A DNA stretch of 64,000 nt, taken from positions 120,853 to 184,852 of the forward strand of contig NZ_LZIL01000009.1 in NCBI RefSeq assembly GCF_001667075.1, read 5' to 3'. The translations under genes were made by a program, and so were the position numbers. The DNA comes from Mycobacterium sp. 852014-52450_SCH5900713 (GTDB lineage Bacteria; Actinomycetota; Actinomycetes; Mycobacteriales; Mycobacteriaceae). Numbering within the stretch: the first letter of the stretch is position 1; each line of letters begins with the position of its first letter. Below, one piece after another: positions 52,112 to 60,279 of the stretch. The notes beneath the pieces are model-generated. The model made no database searches. It was not told where the DNA came from and was given only the letters and a program-made list of their open reading frames with translations.

Positions 52112-52828
52112 CTAGCCGACGAAGCCGCGTGAGCAGAAATCCCATACCTCTTCGCTGGTAATGGGATGGATGGTCGCATCGTCGGAGCCGCCGCTGGATT
52201 GCGCGATGAACATCACGGTCTGCATGGTCATCGCAGCCATCCGCTTCGCATTGACGCCCGCGCGCAATTTGCCGGCGTCATAAGCCGCTTCCATCAACTC
52301 GGTGAGCAAAGCCAACAGGGGCGCATGCGCCACCTTGACCTCAGCGGGATGGGTCACCAGCAACCGTGGCGCAAAGTCGGTGAACAGCGGTCGCTGGGCG
52401 GTCGGATCCGGACGGGAGGCCTCATACAGGAGTTGCACGGCCACCTTCAGCCGCTCCAGCGGATCGGCCTGGCTTTCCGTGGCCGCGCGAATCTGGTCGG
52501 CGGACCGGCTCAGGGCGTCTTCGAACAGCGCCAACAGCAGCTCGTGCTTGCCGTCGAACTGCAGGTAGAAGCTGCGTAGCGACTGACGGGAGCGGTCGAC
52601 GACCTCCTGCACGGTAAAGTCCGTGGAGCCCTTCTCGATGATGATGGCCTGCGCCGCGTCGAGGAAGCGCTGAACGCGTTGCGCGGCTCGCAATTTCGCC
52701 GTCTTGATCGACCTCTCGACGGCGCGCTGCTTCCAGGCCGGCTCTTCGCTTGGGCTGGTCACGGCCGGCTCAGCTGATTGCCGCGAGGGGAGAACATGAT
52801 TGGACTGTACCGGAGAACGCCGTGACAT
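52112..52828 (-). CDS. TetR family regulator, candidate regulator of the GAGAAT regulon
   Basis: The TetR protein is 238 residues from the ATG at 52828 (245 from 52849). An unusual N-terminal extension of about 50 residues, rich in Ser, Pro and basic residues, precedes the HTH (RVQRFLDAAQAIIIEKGSTDFTVQEVVDRSRQSLRSFYLQFDGKHELLLALFEDAL). The ligand domain follows to the C-terminus. ATG 52828 is preferred because GAGGGGG is placed just upstream. The perfect palindrome GAGAATACTATTCTC lies 57 bp upstream, between it and a divergent acyl-CoA dehydrogenase. The same site recurs at several catabolic promoters in this window, so this is the best candidate for the shared repressor. Confidence 0.88.
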   Translation of the reverse strand: MSRRSPVQSNHVLPSRQSAEPAVTSPSEEPAWKQRAVERSIKTAKLRAAQRVQRFLDAAQAIIIEKGSTDFTVQEVVDRSRQSLRSFYLQFDGKHELLLALFEDALSRSADQIRAATESQADPLERLKVAVQLLYEASRPDPTAQRPLFTDFAPRLLVTHPAEVKVAHAPLLALLTELMEAAYDAGKLRAGVNAKRMAAMTMQTVMFIAQSSGGSDDATIHPITSEEVWDFCSRGFVG

Positions 52829-52884
52829 CGCTGCGCTCGACCCCCTCACGGATCATGTGTCGGAGATTGTAACTTCCTCGCCAT

Positions 52885-52899
52885 GAGAATACTATTCTC
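52885..52899. promoter_or_regulatory. GAGAAT-type operator, site 4
   Basis: This perfect 15-bp palindrome GAGAATACTATTCTC is identical to the site at 13853. It lies between the TetR gene (minus) and the acyl-CoA dehydrogenase gene (plus). The position between regulator and divergent enzyme is the usual one for TetR autoregulation. Confidence 0.85.
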
Positions 52900-53004
52900 T
52901 TAGACGTGTGTTTGGAAGCGTAATCATAAGAGCGAACCGCGCGGTCGGCGGAAATCGTGATCTACCGACACCCGGCGGTGCTCACGACCGTCCCGGGGAG
53001 TCGC

Positions 53005-54180
53005 GTGCAGCTCACCTTTGACGCCGACGTCGAGGCGTTCCGTTCCGAATTCATCGCCTTCCTGGACGCGCACCTGCCCACCGGGGCCGAGGCGTTCGAG
53101 CGGCCACGCTCCAGTTCGCACGTGCCGCAATGGGCCCGACGCTGGCAGCGGCTGTTGTTCGACAGCGGATGGCTGCTTCCCGGCAACCCGCCCGAGTTCG
53201 GCGGACGCAACGCCACGCTGTTGCAGCAATACGTTTACTTGGAGGAGCTGGGGAGGCGGCGCATCTATCAAAGCTTCAATCCGCAAGGCGTGGGCATCAT
53301 TGCGGCCTCGTTGCTGACCTTCGGCACACCCGAACAGAAGCAAGGTTGGGCGGTGCCGATTCTGCGGGCCGAGATCACCGCGGCCCTGGGAATGAGCGAA
53401 CCTGGAGCGGGCTCGGACCTCGCGTCGCTGAAAACGCGTGCGGTGCTTGACGGTGATCACTTCGTGGTCAACGGGCAGAAGGTGTGGACGTCGGGCGCCC
53501 ACGATGCCGACGTGCTGCTGACCTTTGTGCGCACCGATCCAAAGGCGCCGAAACACAAGGGTATTAGCGTGTTGCTGATCCCGACCGATACACCGGGCGT
53601 CGTGCGACGCCCGTTCGCGTCGATGTGCGACAGCGACGAAGTCGACTTCAACGAGGTGTTCTTCACCGACGCGCGGGTGCCGGCCGAGAATCTGGTGGGC
53701 GAGCTCAACGGGGGGTGGCGGGTGGCCACCGGCTCGCTGGGACACGAACGCGATATGCTCTGGATGGGATACGTCGACCTGTTGCACGAATTGAGCATCG
53801 ATTTCCGCCCATCGAGCGCGCTGGAGCGAGATCGCTACGCCACCCTGGTGATGGACGCCCACGCGCTGCGGCTCCTGGGGTCCGCGGCGTTATCGCGGGC
53901 CGCTCGCGGTGAAGAGGATGTACCGGCCCAATCGGTGCTCAAGCTGCTGGGATCCGAAGCCCTGCAACGGGCGTCCGAGGATGCGCTGGACGCCGCGCGC
54001 GCGGACGGGTTGGTGTACCGGGCGGTGACCGCTCCGTTCGCCCCGCTGAACCTCGACAGCCATTACCGCAGCTGGTTCGACCGATACGCGCGCAGCTTCG
54101 CCGCGACGATTGCGGGCGGCACGTCGGAGATTCAGCGGAACATCATCGCCGAGCGCGTGCTGGGGTTGCCCCGGAACTAG
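53005..54180 (+). CDS. acyl-CoA dehydrogenase
   Basis: The acyl-CoA dehydrogenase has ALGMSEPGAGSDLASLKTRA, NGQKVWTSGAHDADVLLTFVRT and the C-terminal IAGGTSEIQRNIIAERVLGL. It has 391 residues from the GTG at 53005, where the family-like N-terminus VQLTFDADVEAF begins behind GGGGAG. The GTG at 52957 would add 16 residues. The YEGTSEIQ glutamate is Gly, as in the other long chains here. It is divergent from the TetR gene, with operator 52885 between them, so it is probably the most directly controlled gene of the regulon. Its 3' end overlaps a convergent small membrane-protein gene by 4 bp. Confidence 0.88.
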   Translation: MQLTFDADVEAFRSEFIAFLDAHLPTGAEAFERPRSSSHVPQWARRWQRLLFDSGWLLPGNPPEFGGRNATLLQQYVYLEELGRRRIYQSFNPQGVGIIAASLLTFGTPEQKQGWAVPILRAEITAALGMSEPGAGSDLASLKTRAVLDGDHFVVNGQKVWTSGAHDADVLLTFVRTDPKAPKHKGISVLLIPTDTPGVVRRPFASMCDSDEVDFNEVFFTDARVPAENLVGELNGGWRVATGSLGHERDMLWMGYVDLLHELSIDFRPSSALERDRYATLVMDAHALRLLGSAALSRAARGEEDVPAQSVLKLLGSEALQRASEDALDAARADGLVYRAVTAPFAPLNLDSHYRSWFDRYARSFAATIAGGTSEIQRNIIAERVLGLPRN

Positions 54181-54440
54181 CGGGCGTCCCGCCACGCGTA
54201 GTACCCGATCACGACGAGCCCGGCCGCGATCGATACGGCCCCTAATGCCATGCCCGCCAGCGCGATTCGCGGATTGTTCGCTTCGCCTCGCTGCACGCGT
54301 CTGCGCGCGATATCGCCCGTGATCACCGCCGCAATGCCGAAGGGCACCCCGATCAGCATCCAGCACGTCAGGAGCGCGACCAGGCCCACGAGCAGTGCAG
54401 CGACACCCATCTCGTTTCGTGGTTGCTCGGGTTGACTCAT
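54177..54440 (-). CDS. small two-helix membrane protein (DUF4190-like)
   Basis: The 87-residue protein has two hydrophobic segments (about 11-40 and 59-81), a short charged loop (RRRVQRGEANNP) between them, and an N-terminus rich in Pro and Gln. This is the layout of DUF4190 proteins, common in actinobacteria and of unknown function. The ATG at 54440 follows GGAGGAT. It sits alone between acyl-CoA dehydrogenase genes on opposite strands and has no obvious link to the catabolic regulon. Confidence 0.78.
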   Translation of the reverse strand: MSQPEQPRNEMGVAALLVGLVALLTCWMLIGVPFGIAAVITGDIARRRVQRGEANNPRIALAGMALGAVSIAAGLVVIGYYAWRDAR

Positions 54441-54529
54441 CGCGTCCCATCCTCCTGGCGGCCAGACGGAGTCTACGCGCCGGCTTTCCGGTCCTCCGGC
54501 GGCGAGCGTGGCGGCGGGGCGTGGGCGGG

Positions 54530-55348
54530 CTAGAGCTCGGCGAGACGCGGCGCAAACCGCTTATCCACCAAGACTTTTCCGGCCACCCGAGTGAGCTCCT
54601 GTGCGTTGCCCAGCAGTCCGTCCAGGATCAGGGACCGTTTGACGTGGTGATGTAGTGGGTGCTCGGCGGTGAAGCCGATTCCGCCGAGCACCTGCTGACA
54701 GTGGCGGGCGGCGGTGAGCGCGGCCTGGCCGGCGGCGGCCTTGGCCAGCAGGGCGGCCAGGCCGTCGTGATCATTTGATTGCGCGGCGACGTGCTGGGTC
54801 GCCTCGGCGCCCTCGATCGCTACGAGCGTCTCGGCCAGCCGGTGGCGGATCGCCTGGAACGAGCTGATGTGCCGCCCGAACTGGACGCGGTCGAGGGCGT
54901 GCTGGCGCGCCAGCGCGAGCATGGCCCGGCTGGCGCCGACCAGCCACCAGCCCAGGGCCCGCCGTCCCGCATGCAGCGCGGCCGGTGGCAAAGAATTCCC
55001 TTGTGGCACCCGGTGTATCGGCAGCGACTCGTCGACCGCCGAGTTCGCGCCCGTGTCGCCTCGCTCCCATATCACCCAGGAGCTTCCGGCGAACGGTAGC
55101 GGCAGGGTGTCCCCCGGCGCGGTACCGCTCTCGCGTAACACCACGTCGTTGAGCACCGGCGCGTGCGCGCCCGTCTCACCAAGCAGGCGGAACACCAAAG
55201 GCACGGCAACGTCGGGTATTTCGTCCAGCATGTCGCGCCAGCCCAGGTCGGCCAGCGCTACGTCGAGCTTAACCCCCGATGCGGCCGTCATCGTCGTCCG
55301 CAGCGAACCTTCGAGCAGTCGCAGCGACTCAGGATCCGTCGACTCCAC
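54530..55348 (-). CDS. acyl-CoA dehydrogenase, short subunit
   Basis: The 272-residue reduced acyl-CoA dehydrogenase lacks the full N-terminal domain. The C-terminal helical domain is present (RVQFGRHISSFQAIRHRLAETLVAIEGAEA and QQVLGGIGFTAEHPLHHHVKRSLIL). Such chains pair with a longer one in alpha2-beta2 enzymes; the longer chain is the next gene upstream, 3 bp away (55352). The GTG at 55348 is chosen from position. Expected substrates of such heteromers are branched or ring-bearing CoA esters. It is the last of four or more minus-strand genes running from 58423. Confidence 0.85.
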   Translation of the reverse strand: MESTDPESLRLLEGSLRTTMTAASGVKLDVALADLGWRDMLDEIPDVAVPLVFRLLGETGAHAPVLNDVVLRESGTAPGDTLPLPFAGSSWVIWERGDTGANSAVDESLPIHRVPQGNSLPPAALHAGRRALGWWLVGASRAMLALARQHALDRVQFGRHISSFQAIRHRLAETLVAIEGAEATQHVAAQSNDHDGLAALLAKAAAGQAALTAARHCQQVLGGIGFTAEHPLHHHVKRSLILDGLLGNAQELTRVAGKVLVDKRFAPRLAEL

Positions 55349-55351
55349 GGT

Positions 55352-56449
55352 TCACTCCTTCCCGAGGTCGAGTAGCCGGCGAGCGATGATGTTGCGCTGG
55401 ATTTCCGCGGTTCCGCCGTAGATGGTCGCCGCGCGCGAGTACAGGTATTCCGCGCGCCACGGCGTGTCGTCCAGCTCGAGCGCCCCGGGCAGCAGGTCCC
55501 GGACGGTGTCGTAGAGTCGCTGCTCTGCGCCGGCGAGCAGCACCTTGTCGATGGACGTGTCGGCTCCCAGTCGGGCCCCGTCGCGCAGCCGATGCTGGGT
55601 GTCGCGGGATCGGCAGCGCAGCGTGTGCAGTGCCAGATAGGCTGCGCCAAGCTCAGATTCGTTCGGCTCGCCGACGTCGGACGCCTGCGCGATGAGTTCG
55701 TCGAAGCGGGAGTACAGGTACGCGATCCGCTGCCAGAAGCAGGTGGACCGTTCGTAGGGGAGCAGGTCCATGGCGAGCCGCCAGCCGTCTCCCGGCCGGC
55801 CGAGCATCCGGCTCCCCGGGATCACCACGTCCTCGTAATAGACCTCGCAGAATTCGTCGACCCCATGCATCGTCCGGAGCGGCCGGATGGTGATGCCCGG
55901 GGTGTCGAGGTCGACGAAGAAGGCGGTGATCCCGTCGTGTCCGGGTGCGGTGCGGGTGAGCAGGACGCAGCGCGTCGAGAACTGCGCGAAGCTGGTCCAG
56001 ACCTTCTGCCCGTTGACGATCCAGTTCTCGCCTTGCTGCGTTGCGCGGGTGGTCAACGACGCCAGGTCGCTGCCTGACCCCGGCTCGGAAAAGCCTTGAC
56101 ACCATTGCTCTTCGCCGCTCAGCAGCCGCGGCACCATTTCGGCGGCAAGCTCTGGGGCCGCGTAATCGATCATCGTGGGTGCGAGCACCTCGAGCATCGA
56201 ATAGGGTCCGGGTTCGGCGAGGCGGCGACCGACCACCTCTTCGCCGACGATCGCGCGCAGCACGGCGGGACCACCCAATCCACCGACCTCGGTGGGCCAG
56301 CCGTAGCGCATCCAATCGGCGTCGTAGAGTGCGCGGCTGACCCGGGCGAACTGCCGCATATGGCCCTGCAGTGAGTGGTCGGGGCCTGGGGTCAGGTCAT
56401 TGTCGTCGAGCCACGAGCGCAGACCGGCCCGGAACTCCTCGACATTCAC
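55352..56449 (-). CDS. acyl-CoA dehydrogenase, long subunit
   Basis: The 365-residue chain has the FAD and substrate motifs QGFSEPGSGSDLASLTTRA, NGQKVWTSFAQFSTRC, the DGWRLAMDLLPYERST segment and the C-terminal IYGGTAEIQRNIIARRLLDLG. The open frame runs to 56614, but the GTG at 56449 overlaps the stop of the SnoaL-like gene by 4 bp and matches the normal N-terminus. Together with the short chain downstream it should form one heteromeric dehydrogenase. The cluster position beside the Rieske oxygenase suggests a shared pathway. Confidence 0.88.
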   Translation of the reverse strand: MNVEEFRAGLRSWLDDNDLTPGPDHSLQGHMRQFARVSRALYDADWMRYGWPTEVGGLGGPAVLRAIVGEEVVGRRLAEPGPYSMLEVLAPTMIDYAAPELAAEMVPRLLSGEEQWCQGFSEPGSGSDLASLTTRATQQGENWIVNGQKVWTSFAQFSTRCVLLTRTAPGHDGITAFFVDLDTPGITIRPLRTMHGVDEFCEVYYEDVVIPGSRMLGRPGDGWRLAMDLLPYERSTCFWQRIAYLYSRFDELIAQASDVGEPNESELGAAYLALHTLRCRSRDTQHRLRDGARLGADTSIDKVLLAGAEQRLYDTVRDLLPGALELDDTPWRAEYLYSRAATIYGGTAEIQRNIIARRLLDLGKE

Positions 56450-56880
56450 GGCGTGGGACGGCCGACGGCGTGCGGGCGCCCGGAGTCGTGCACGCCGCTG
56501 CGGCGAATGAACGTCATGGCGCGGGTTTTCAGCCGCCAGCCGTCGGTGGTCCGGGAGTAGGTGTCGCGGTAGTAGCCGATCCGCATGTCGTGGGTGGCGC
56601 CGTCGATGAAGCACAACGGCTGGGTGCCGCTCGCCGAATCGCCGTCGATGTTCTCGATCAAGGCAGTTCCGGTGAGGAACAACCCCTTTGGAGCCGCGGC
56701 CACCAATTCTGGGAATCTGTCCAACTTGTACGTGGACCCGAACGCGCTGTATGTCCCGTCCGGGGTGAAGACGCCGATCAGCCCGTCGATGTCTTCCTGG
56801 GTGATGGTCACCGCGTAGCGGGCGAGCAGCTGCTGGATCTCGACCAGGTCGTCAGTTCGGGTTGGCTGATTTGTCGACAT
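56446..56880 (-). CDS. SnoaL/NTF2-like domain protein
   Basis: The 144-residue NTF2-fold protein has EIQQLLARYAVTITQEDIDGLIGVFTPDGTYSAFG near the N-terminus, which is the usual SnoaL-like_4 / steroid-isomerase-like beginning, and YYRDTYSRTTDGWRLKTRAM near the end. Such proteins catalyse isomerisation or dehydration or bind small ligands. No catalytic residue can be assigned. The C-terminus (GVHDSGRPHAVGRPTP) looks extended. It overlaps the preceding amidohydrolase gene by 29 bp and the dehydrogenase gene by 4 bp, so translation is coupled along the operon. Confidence 0.83.
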   Translation of the reverse strand: MSTNQPTRTDDLVEIQQLLARYAVTITQEDIDGLIGVFTPDGTYSAFGSTYKLDRFPELVAAAPKGLFLTGTALIENIDGDSASGTQPLCFIDGATHDMRIGYYRDTYSRTTDGWRLKTRAMTFIRRSGVHDSGRPHAVGRPTP

Positions 56881-58096
56881 AGACCTTGCCGCCTTTCATG
56901 ACAAAGCTCACCTGCTGGGTAACGGTTATGTCTTCCAAGGGGTTTCCCGGCACCGCGATGATGTCGGCAAGCTGCCCGGCTGCGATCCGCCCGCGGTCCG
57001 TCGAGTTGATCAGCTCGGCCGCGGTCACCGTCGCCGCCCGCAAAACCGCCAGCGGCGGCAGGCCCCAGTTGACGAGGGTGACCAGCTCGTCGGCGTTGCG
57101 TCCGTGCGGGATCGCGGGCGCGTCGGTGCCGACGGCGATCTTCACGCCGGCCTGGTAGGCGGCCAGGATCGAAGTCCTGGCCTTCGGGAACATCTCGGCC
57201 GCCTTGGCCTGCAGCTCTGGCGGAGCGTGCGAGACGTCCATCGCATCGCCATCGGCCAGGCGCCGGGTGCTCACCAGAAAGGTGCCGTGCTCGACCAGCG
57301 ACGCGATCGCTTCGTCGTCGATCAGGAAGCCATGCTCGATGCAGTCGATGCCGGCCGCAACGGCATGCTTGACCGCTTCGGCGCCGTGCGTGTGCGCCGC
57401 GACGCGCAGCCCACGTCGGTGGGCCTCATCGACGATCGCGCACAGCTCCTCATCCGAATAGTGTTGCGCGCCAGGCGGACCGGTCAGTGACATCACCCCG
57501 CCCGAACAGCAGACCTTGATCAGCTCGGCGCCGTGTTTGATCTGGTAGCGCACCGCCTTGCGGATCTCGTCGATGCCGTTGGCGATCCCTTCTTCGACGG
57601 TCAGCTCGAGGGCGTGGGGCGCGAACGCCGCGAACATCGTCGGGTCCAGGTGGCCGCCGGTCGGCGTGATGGCATGCCCGGCCGGCACCACGCGCGGACC
57701 GTCGATCCAGCCGGCATCAATGGCCTTGCCCAGCGCGACGTCCAACAGGTAGCCGCCGGTCTTGACGAACAGGCCGAGGTTGCGCACGGTGGTGAATCCG
57801 GCGCGCAACGTGCGCCGCGCATTGCCGACCGCGCGCAGCACCCGCGTCGGCGGATCGTCCTGAACCTGGGACAGGCCGGGTTTCTCCCCGCGGCCGCCCA
57901 TCAGCAGGTTGACCTCCATGTCCATCAGCCCGGGCAGCAGGATCTGGTCGCCGAGATCGATGACCGAGTCTTCTGGGCCCGGGGGACCTGAGCCCCCGAC
58001 GCCGACGATCCGGTCACCCTCGATCTGCACAACGCCGGGGGACACGATCTCGCCGGCGTCGACGTCGAGCAGCCCGGCCGCCTTGAGGGTCAACAC
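56852..58096 (-). CDS. imidazolonepropionase-like amidohydrolase with altered HxH motif
   Basis: The 414-residue amidohydrolase of the imidazolonepropionase / Xaa-Pro-type group has an N-terminal beta domain, GDQILLPGLMDMEVNL at the start of the barrel, AELIKVCCSGG (probable carbamylated Lys), AAHTHGAEAV, IEHGFL and VGTDAPAI. The first strand normally reads DxHxH; here it is MEVN, so both metal-ligand histidines are Glu61 and Asn63. The other ligands (Lys, two His, Asp) remain. It may be mononuclear or have changed chemistry. The GTG at 58096 is used. It sits in the Rieske operon, between a small hypothetical gene and the SnoaL-like gene. Confidence 0.85.
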   Translation of the reverse strand: MLTLKAAGLLDVDAGEIVSPGVVQIEGDRIVGVGGSGPPGPEDSVIDLGDQILLPGLMDMEVNLLMGGRGEKPGLSQVQDDPPTRVLRAVGNARRTLRAGFTTVRNLGLFVKTGGYLLDVALGKAIDAGWIDGPRVVPAGHAITPTGGHLDPTMFAAFAPHALELTVEEGIANGIDEIRKAVRYQIKHGAELIKVCCSGGVMSLTGPPGAQHYSDEELCAIVDEAHRRGLRVAAHTHGAEAVKHAVAAGIDCIEHGFLIDDEAIASLVEHGTFLVSTRRLADGDAMDVSHAPPELQAKAAEMFPKARTSILAAYQAGVKIAVGTDAPAIPHGRNADELVTLVNWGLPPLAVLRAATVTAAELINSTDRGRIAAGQLADIIAVPGNPLEDITVTQQVSFVMKGGKVYVDKSANPN

Positions 58097-58099
58097 CGG

Positions 58100-58423
58100 T
58101 TAAATCACCGGTTCCCGGATGCACTCCACCCAGGCCGCGCCGCTGTCGGGCACCCGGGCCTGTTTCCACGCCTCGATCGGAAACGACACCATCACGAGCG
58201 ACTGCATGATGTGCATGAGAGTCCTCGCGTCGTCGGGCAGATCGTCCAGCGGGTATTTGTCGCAGTACTCGATGGCATCGTTGAGGCGCGGGAACGCGAC
58301 GTCGTAGAACGCCTGCATCTCGGCCATCGTAGAGGCCAGCCGCTTGGCGTAGCGCTCCGGCTCGGTGGCCAGGTCCCAATCCAAATACGGCTGCAGGTCC
58401 GCGAATTCAGACGGTAACGCCAT
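58100..58423 (-). CDS. hypothetical protein following the Rieske oxygenase
   Basis: The 107-residue protein begins MALPSEFADLQPYLDWDLATEPERYAKRLAS and has no recognisable domain. It is acidic and aromatic-rich, predicted mainly helical, with conserved-looking segments AFYDVAFPRL and CDKYPLDDLPDDARTLMHIMQSL. The start at 58423 overlaps the Rieske gene by 17 bp, and 3 bp separate it from the amidohydrolase, so it belongs to this operon. It could be a small subunit, assembly or regulatory partner of the oxygenase, but nothing in the sequence identifies it. Confidence 0.7.
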   Translation of the reverse strand: MALPSEFADLQPYLDWDLATEPERYAKRLASTMAEMQAFYDVAFPRLNDAIEYCDKYPLDDLPDDARTLMHIMQSLVMVSFPIEAWKQARVPDSGAAWVECIREPVI

Positions 58424-59684
58424 TGTTCTGGTACTCCTTCACGTAATCACCGGTCGTCTTGTGCAGATGGCGGATCAAGACCTCCTGATCGCACAGCAAG
58501 AATTCCTTGACGGCCCGGGTGCCGATCATGGTCTGGGTCGCCTCCAGCGTGTTGGCGTCTTGTAGCGCGTACTCCTTGAAGGTTACGGCGGCCAACTCCT
58601 GGGCCAGGCGTTCGCGCGCGTTGCGCGGCGGGACGAAGTACAGCGTGCACTCGAAGATGTGCTTGTCGACGGCGGTCGGCCAGTAGTGGTAGGTCAGGAA
58701 CCAGCCCGGCTCCCAGATCAACAACATGAAGTTGGGGTAGAAGAGCCATGAGTCGATGCCCCACTGCGGCACCCGCTTCACGTTGACACCCGGCGGCAGC
58801 TCCAGCTTCTCGATGATCTCCGGCTTATCCCAGGGACCGAACAAACCGCTGCGCAACACCTGGTCCATCGGCTTGACCATGGACATGTCCGGGGGCGGCG
58901 CCTGACCGCCCCAGGTCGACTGCAGACTGTGCGGGCCGGCCACCTCGTAGTGCAGCGCTTCATACCCGAACTTCTGGATCTTGGCGGCTTCTTCCTTGGT
59001 GTACTGCCCCTGGTGCAGGATCGGCGCGTGGTAGAACTCGACGAACGCGTCGATGAACAGTTTCCAGTTGCTGCCGACCTCGGCCCGGTAGGAGTAGGTC
59101 TCCGTCATCTCGCCGAAGGGGTAGCCCTCTATGCTCTTGGCCAGCGGCCCGAGGTAGTCGATCAGCGGCGCCGCGTTGTCGTCGAAGTTGATGAAGATGA
59201 AGCCTTCCCACACCTCGCAGCGGACGGGCGCCAGGCCGAATTTGCTCTTGTCGAGGTCGAAGAACTCTTCTTCCTGTTGGACGAACGTGAGGTCACCGTC
59301 GAGGCTGTATCGCCAGGCGTGGTACTTGCAGGTGAACTGCCGGCAGGTGCCGGAGGTCTCCTCGGTGGGAAAATCGTTCCACACCAACTTGTTTCCGCGG
59401 TGGCGGCAGACGTTGTGGTACGCCTTGACCGCCCCGTCCTTGGTCTTGGTGATGATCACCGACGTGCCCTTGCCGGCCGCCGGCAGTTCTCTGGTGAAGT
59501 AGCTGCCGGTACGCGGCAGTCGCTCGACCCGGCCGACGTTGAGCCAGGTCTTCCTGAAGACGGCGTCGCGCTCGGCTTCGAAGAAGGCCGGATCGATCGA
59601 GTCGGTGTAATCGACTGGCGCCGTGCCGAGGTCGGGGTAATTTTCAGTCCAGCTGCCTGCGGCCGGCTTGGGGAAGTGGGGCAC
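58407..59684 (-). CDS. Rieske non-heme iron ring-hydroxylating oxygenase, alpha-type subunit
   Basis: This 425-residue terminal oxygenase has a Rieske 2Fe-2S site CRH at 93-95 and CKYH at 119-122. The catalytic domain carries the iron-site motif NWKLFIDAFVEFYHAPILH with Asp212, His219 and His224. It hydroxylates an aromatic or alicyclic ring or demethylates, using electrons from a ferredoxin. No beta subunit, reductase or ferredoxin is adjacent, so it is either a homotrimeric type with a distant electron chain or uses the 2Fe-2S ferredoxin at 13480, which lies beside the same operator type. The ATG at 59684 is 5 bp after the upstream gene. Confidence 0.9.
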   Translation of the reverse strand: MPHFPKPAAGSWTENYPDLGTAPVDYTDSIDPAFFEAERDAVFRKTWLNVGRVERLPRTGSYFTRELPAAGKGTSVIITKTKDGAVKAYHNVCRHRGNKLVWNDFPTEETSGTCRQFTCKYHAWRYSLDGDLTFVQQEEEFFDLDKSKFGLAPVRCEVWEGFIFINFDDNAAPLIDYLGPLAKSIEGYPFGEMTETYSYRAEVGSNWKLFIDAFVEFYHAPILHQGQYTKEEAAKIQKFGYEALHYEVAGPHSLQSTWGGQAPPPDMSMVKPMDQVLRSGLFGPWDKPEIIEKLELPPGVNVKRVPQWGIDSWLFYPNFMLLIWEPGWFLTYHYWPTAVDKHIFECTLYFVPPRNARERLAQELAAVTFKEYALQDANTLEATQTMIGTRAVKEFLLCDQEVLIRHLHKTTGDYVKEYQNNGVTV

Positions 59685-59689
59685 CTTAT

Positions 59690-60220
59690 CTACCTCTCTT
59701 GATGGTCCTGATCGGCGTTCTCGAGCTGTACGCCAAAAGTGTTGAAGGCCATGGCCAGCAGGGCATAGCAGCCGACCGTGAAGACGAAATCCATCCGCTG
59801 CTGATCGTTGAGGCGCTCGCCGAGCGCGGCCCAGGTCTCGTCGGACAGCTGTGATTTCGCCTCGAGCTCATCGACGCCGGCGATCACCGCGCGATCAAAC
59901 TCGTCCGCGGACTCGCCTCGTTCCACCGCGGCGATCTCGTCGTCGGTGATTCCCGCGTCCTTGGCCATGCGGACGTGGTGAGACCACTCGTAGGCGCATT
60001 CGCGACGATGTGCGACCCGCAGGATGGCCAGTTCTCGGATGCGCACCGGCAGCGTGGACGAGGTCAAGAGGTGAACGTTGAACCGCAGAAATGCCTTGGC
60101 CAGCGCCGGGTGGTGGGCGAGGGTGCTGAGCGCATTGTTGGTCTCCGCGCCACGCATTGCCGAGAGTGCCTTCTGGGTAACCTCGTCCCACTGATCAGCC
60201 GGCAGCGGCGGCAACCGCAT
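59690..60220 (-). CDS. carboxymuconolactone decarboxylase (CMD/AhpD-like) family protein
   Basis: The 176-residue protein has the CMD fold signature RIRELAILRVAHRRECAYEWSHHVRMAKDAG, where AhpD-type enzymes have a CxxC and others carry a single Cys with His pairs. Here only one Cys is in that region (ECAYEWSHH), so thiol peroxidase chemistry is unlikely; a decarboxylase or isomerase-like role is possible. It heads a minus-strand operon with the Rieske oxygenase, small hypothetical, amidohydrolase, SnoaL-like and dehydrogenase pair. The operator at 60265 lies 45 bp upstream of its ATG. Confidence 0.85.
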   Translation of the reverse strand: MRLPPLPADQWDEVTQKALSAMRGAETNNALSTLAHHPALAKAFLRFNVHLLTSSTLPVRIRELAILRVAHRRECAYEWSHHVRMAKDAGITDDEIAAVERGESADEFDRAVIAGVDELEAKSQLSDETWAALGERLNDQQRMDFVFTVGCYALLAMAFNTFGVQLENADQDHQER

Positions 60221-60264
60221 CGGCGCTCTCCTCTCGCTCTCCTCCGGGCCACCTCTCGGCCAAG

Positions 60265-60279
60265 GAGAATCATATTCTC
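60265..60279. promoter_or_regulatory. GAGAAT-type operator, site 5
   Basis: GAGAATCATATTCTC has perfect 6-base arms around CAT. It lies 45 bp upstream of the CMD-type gene that starts the Rieske operon. It matches the perfect 13853/52885 site in 13 of 15 positions. Confidence 0.78.
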
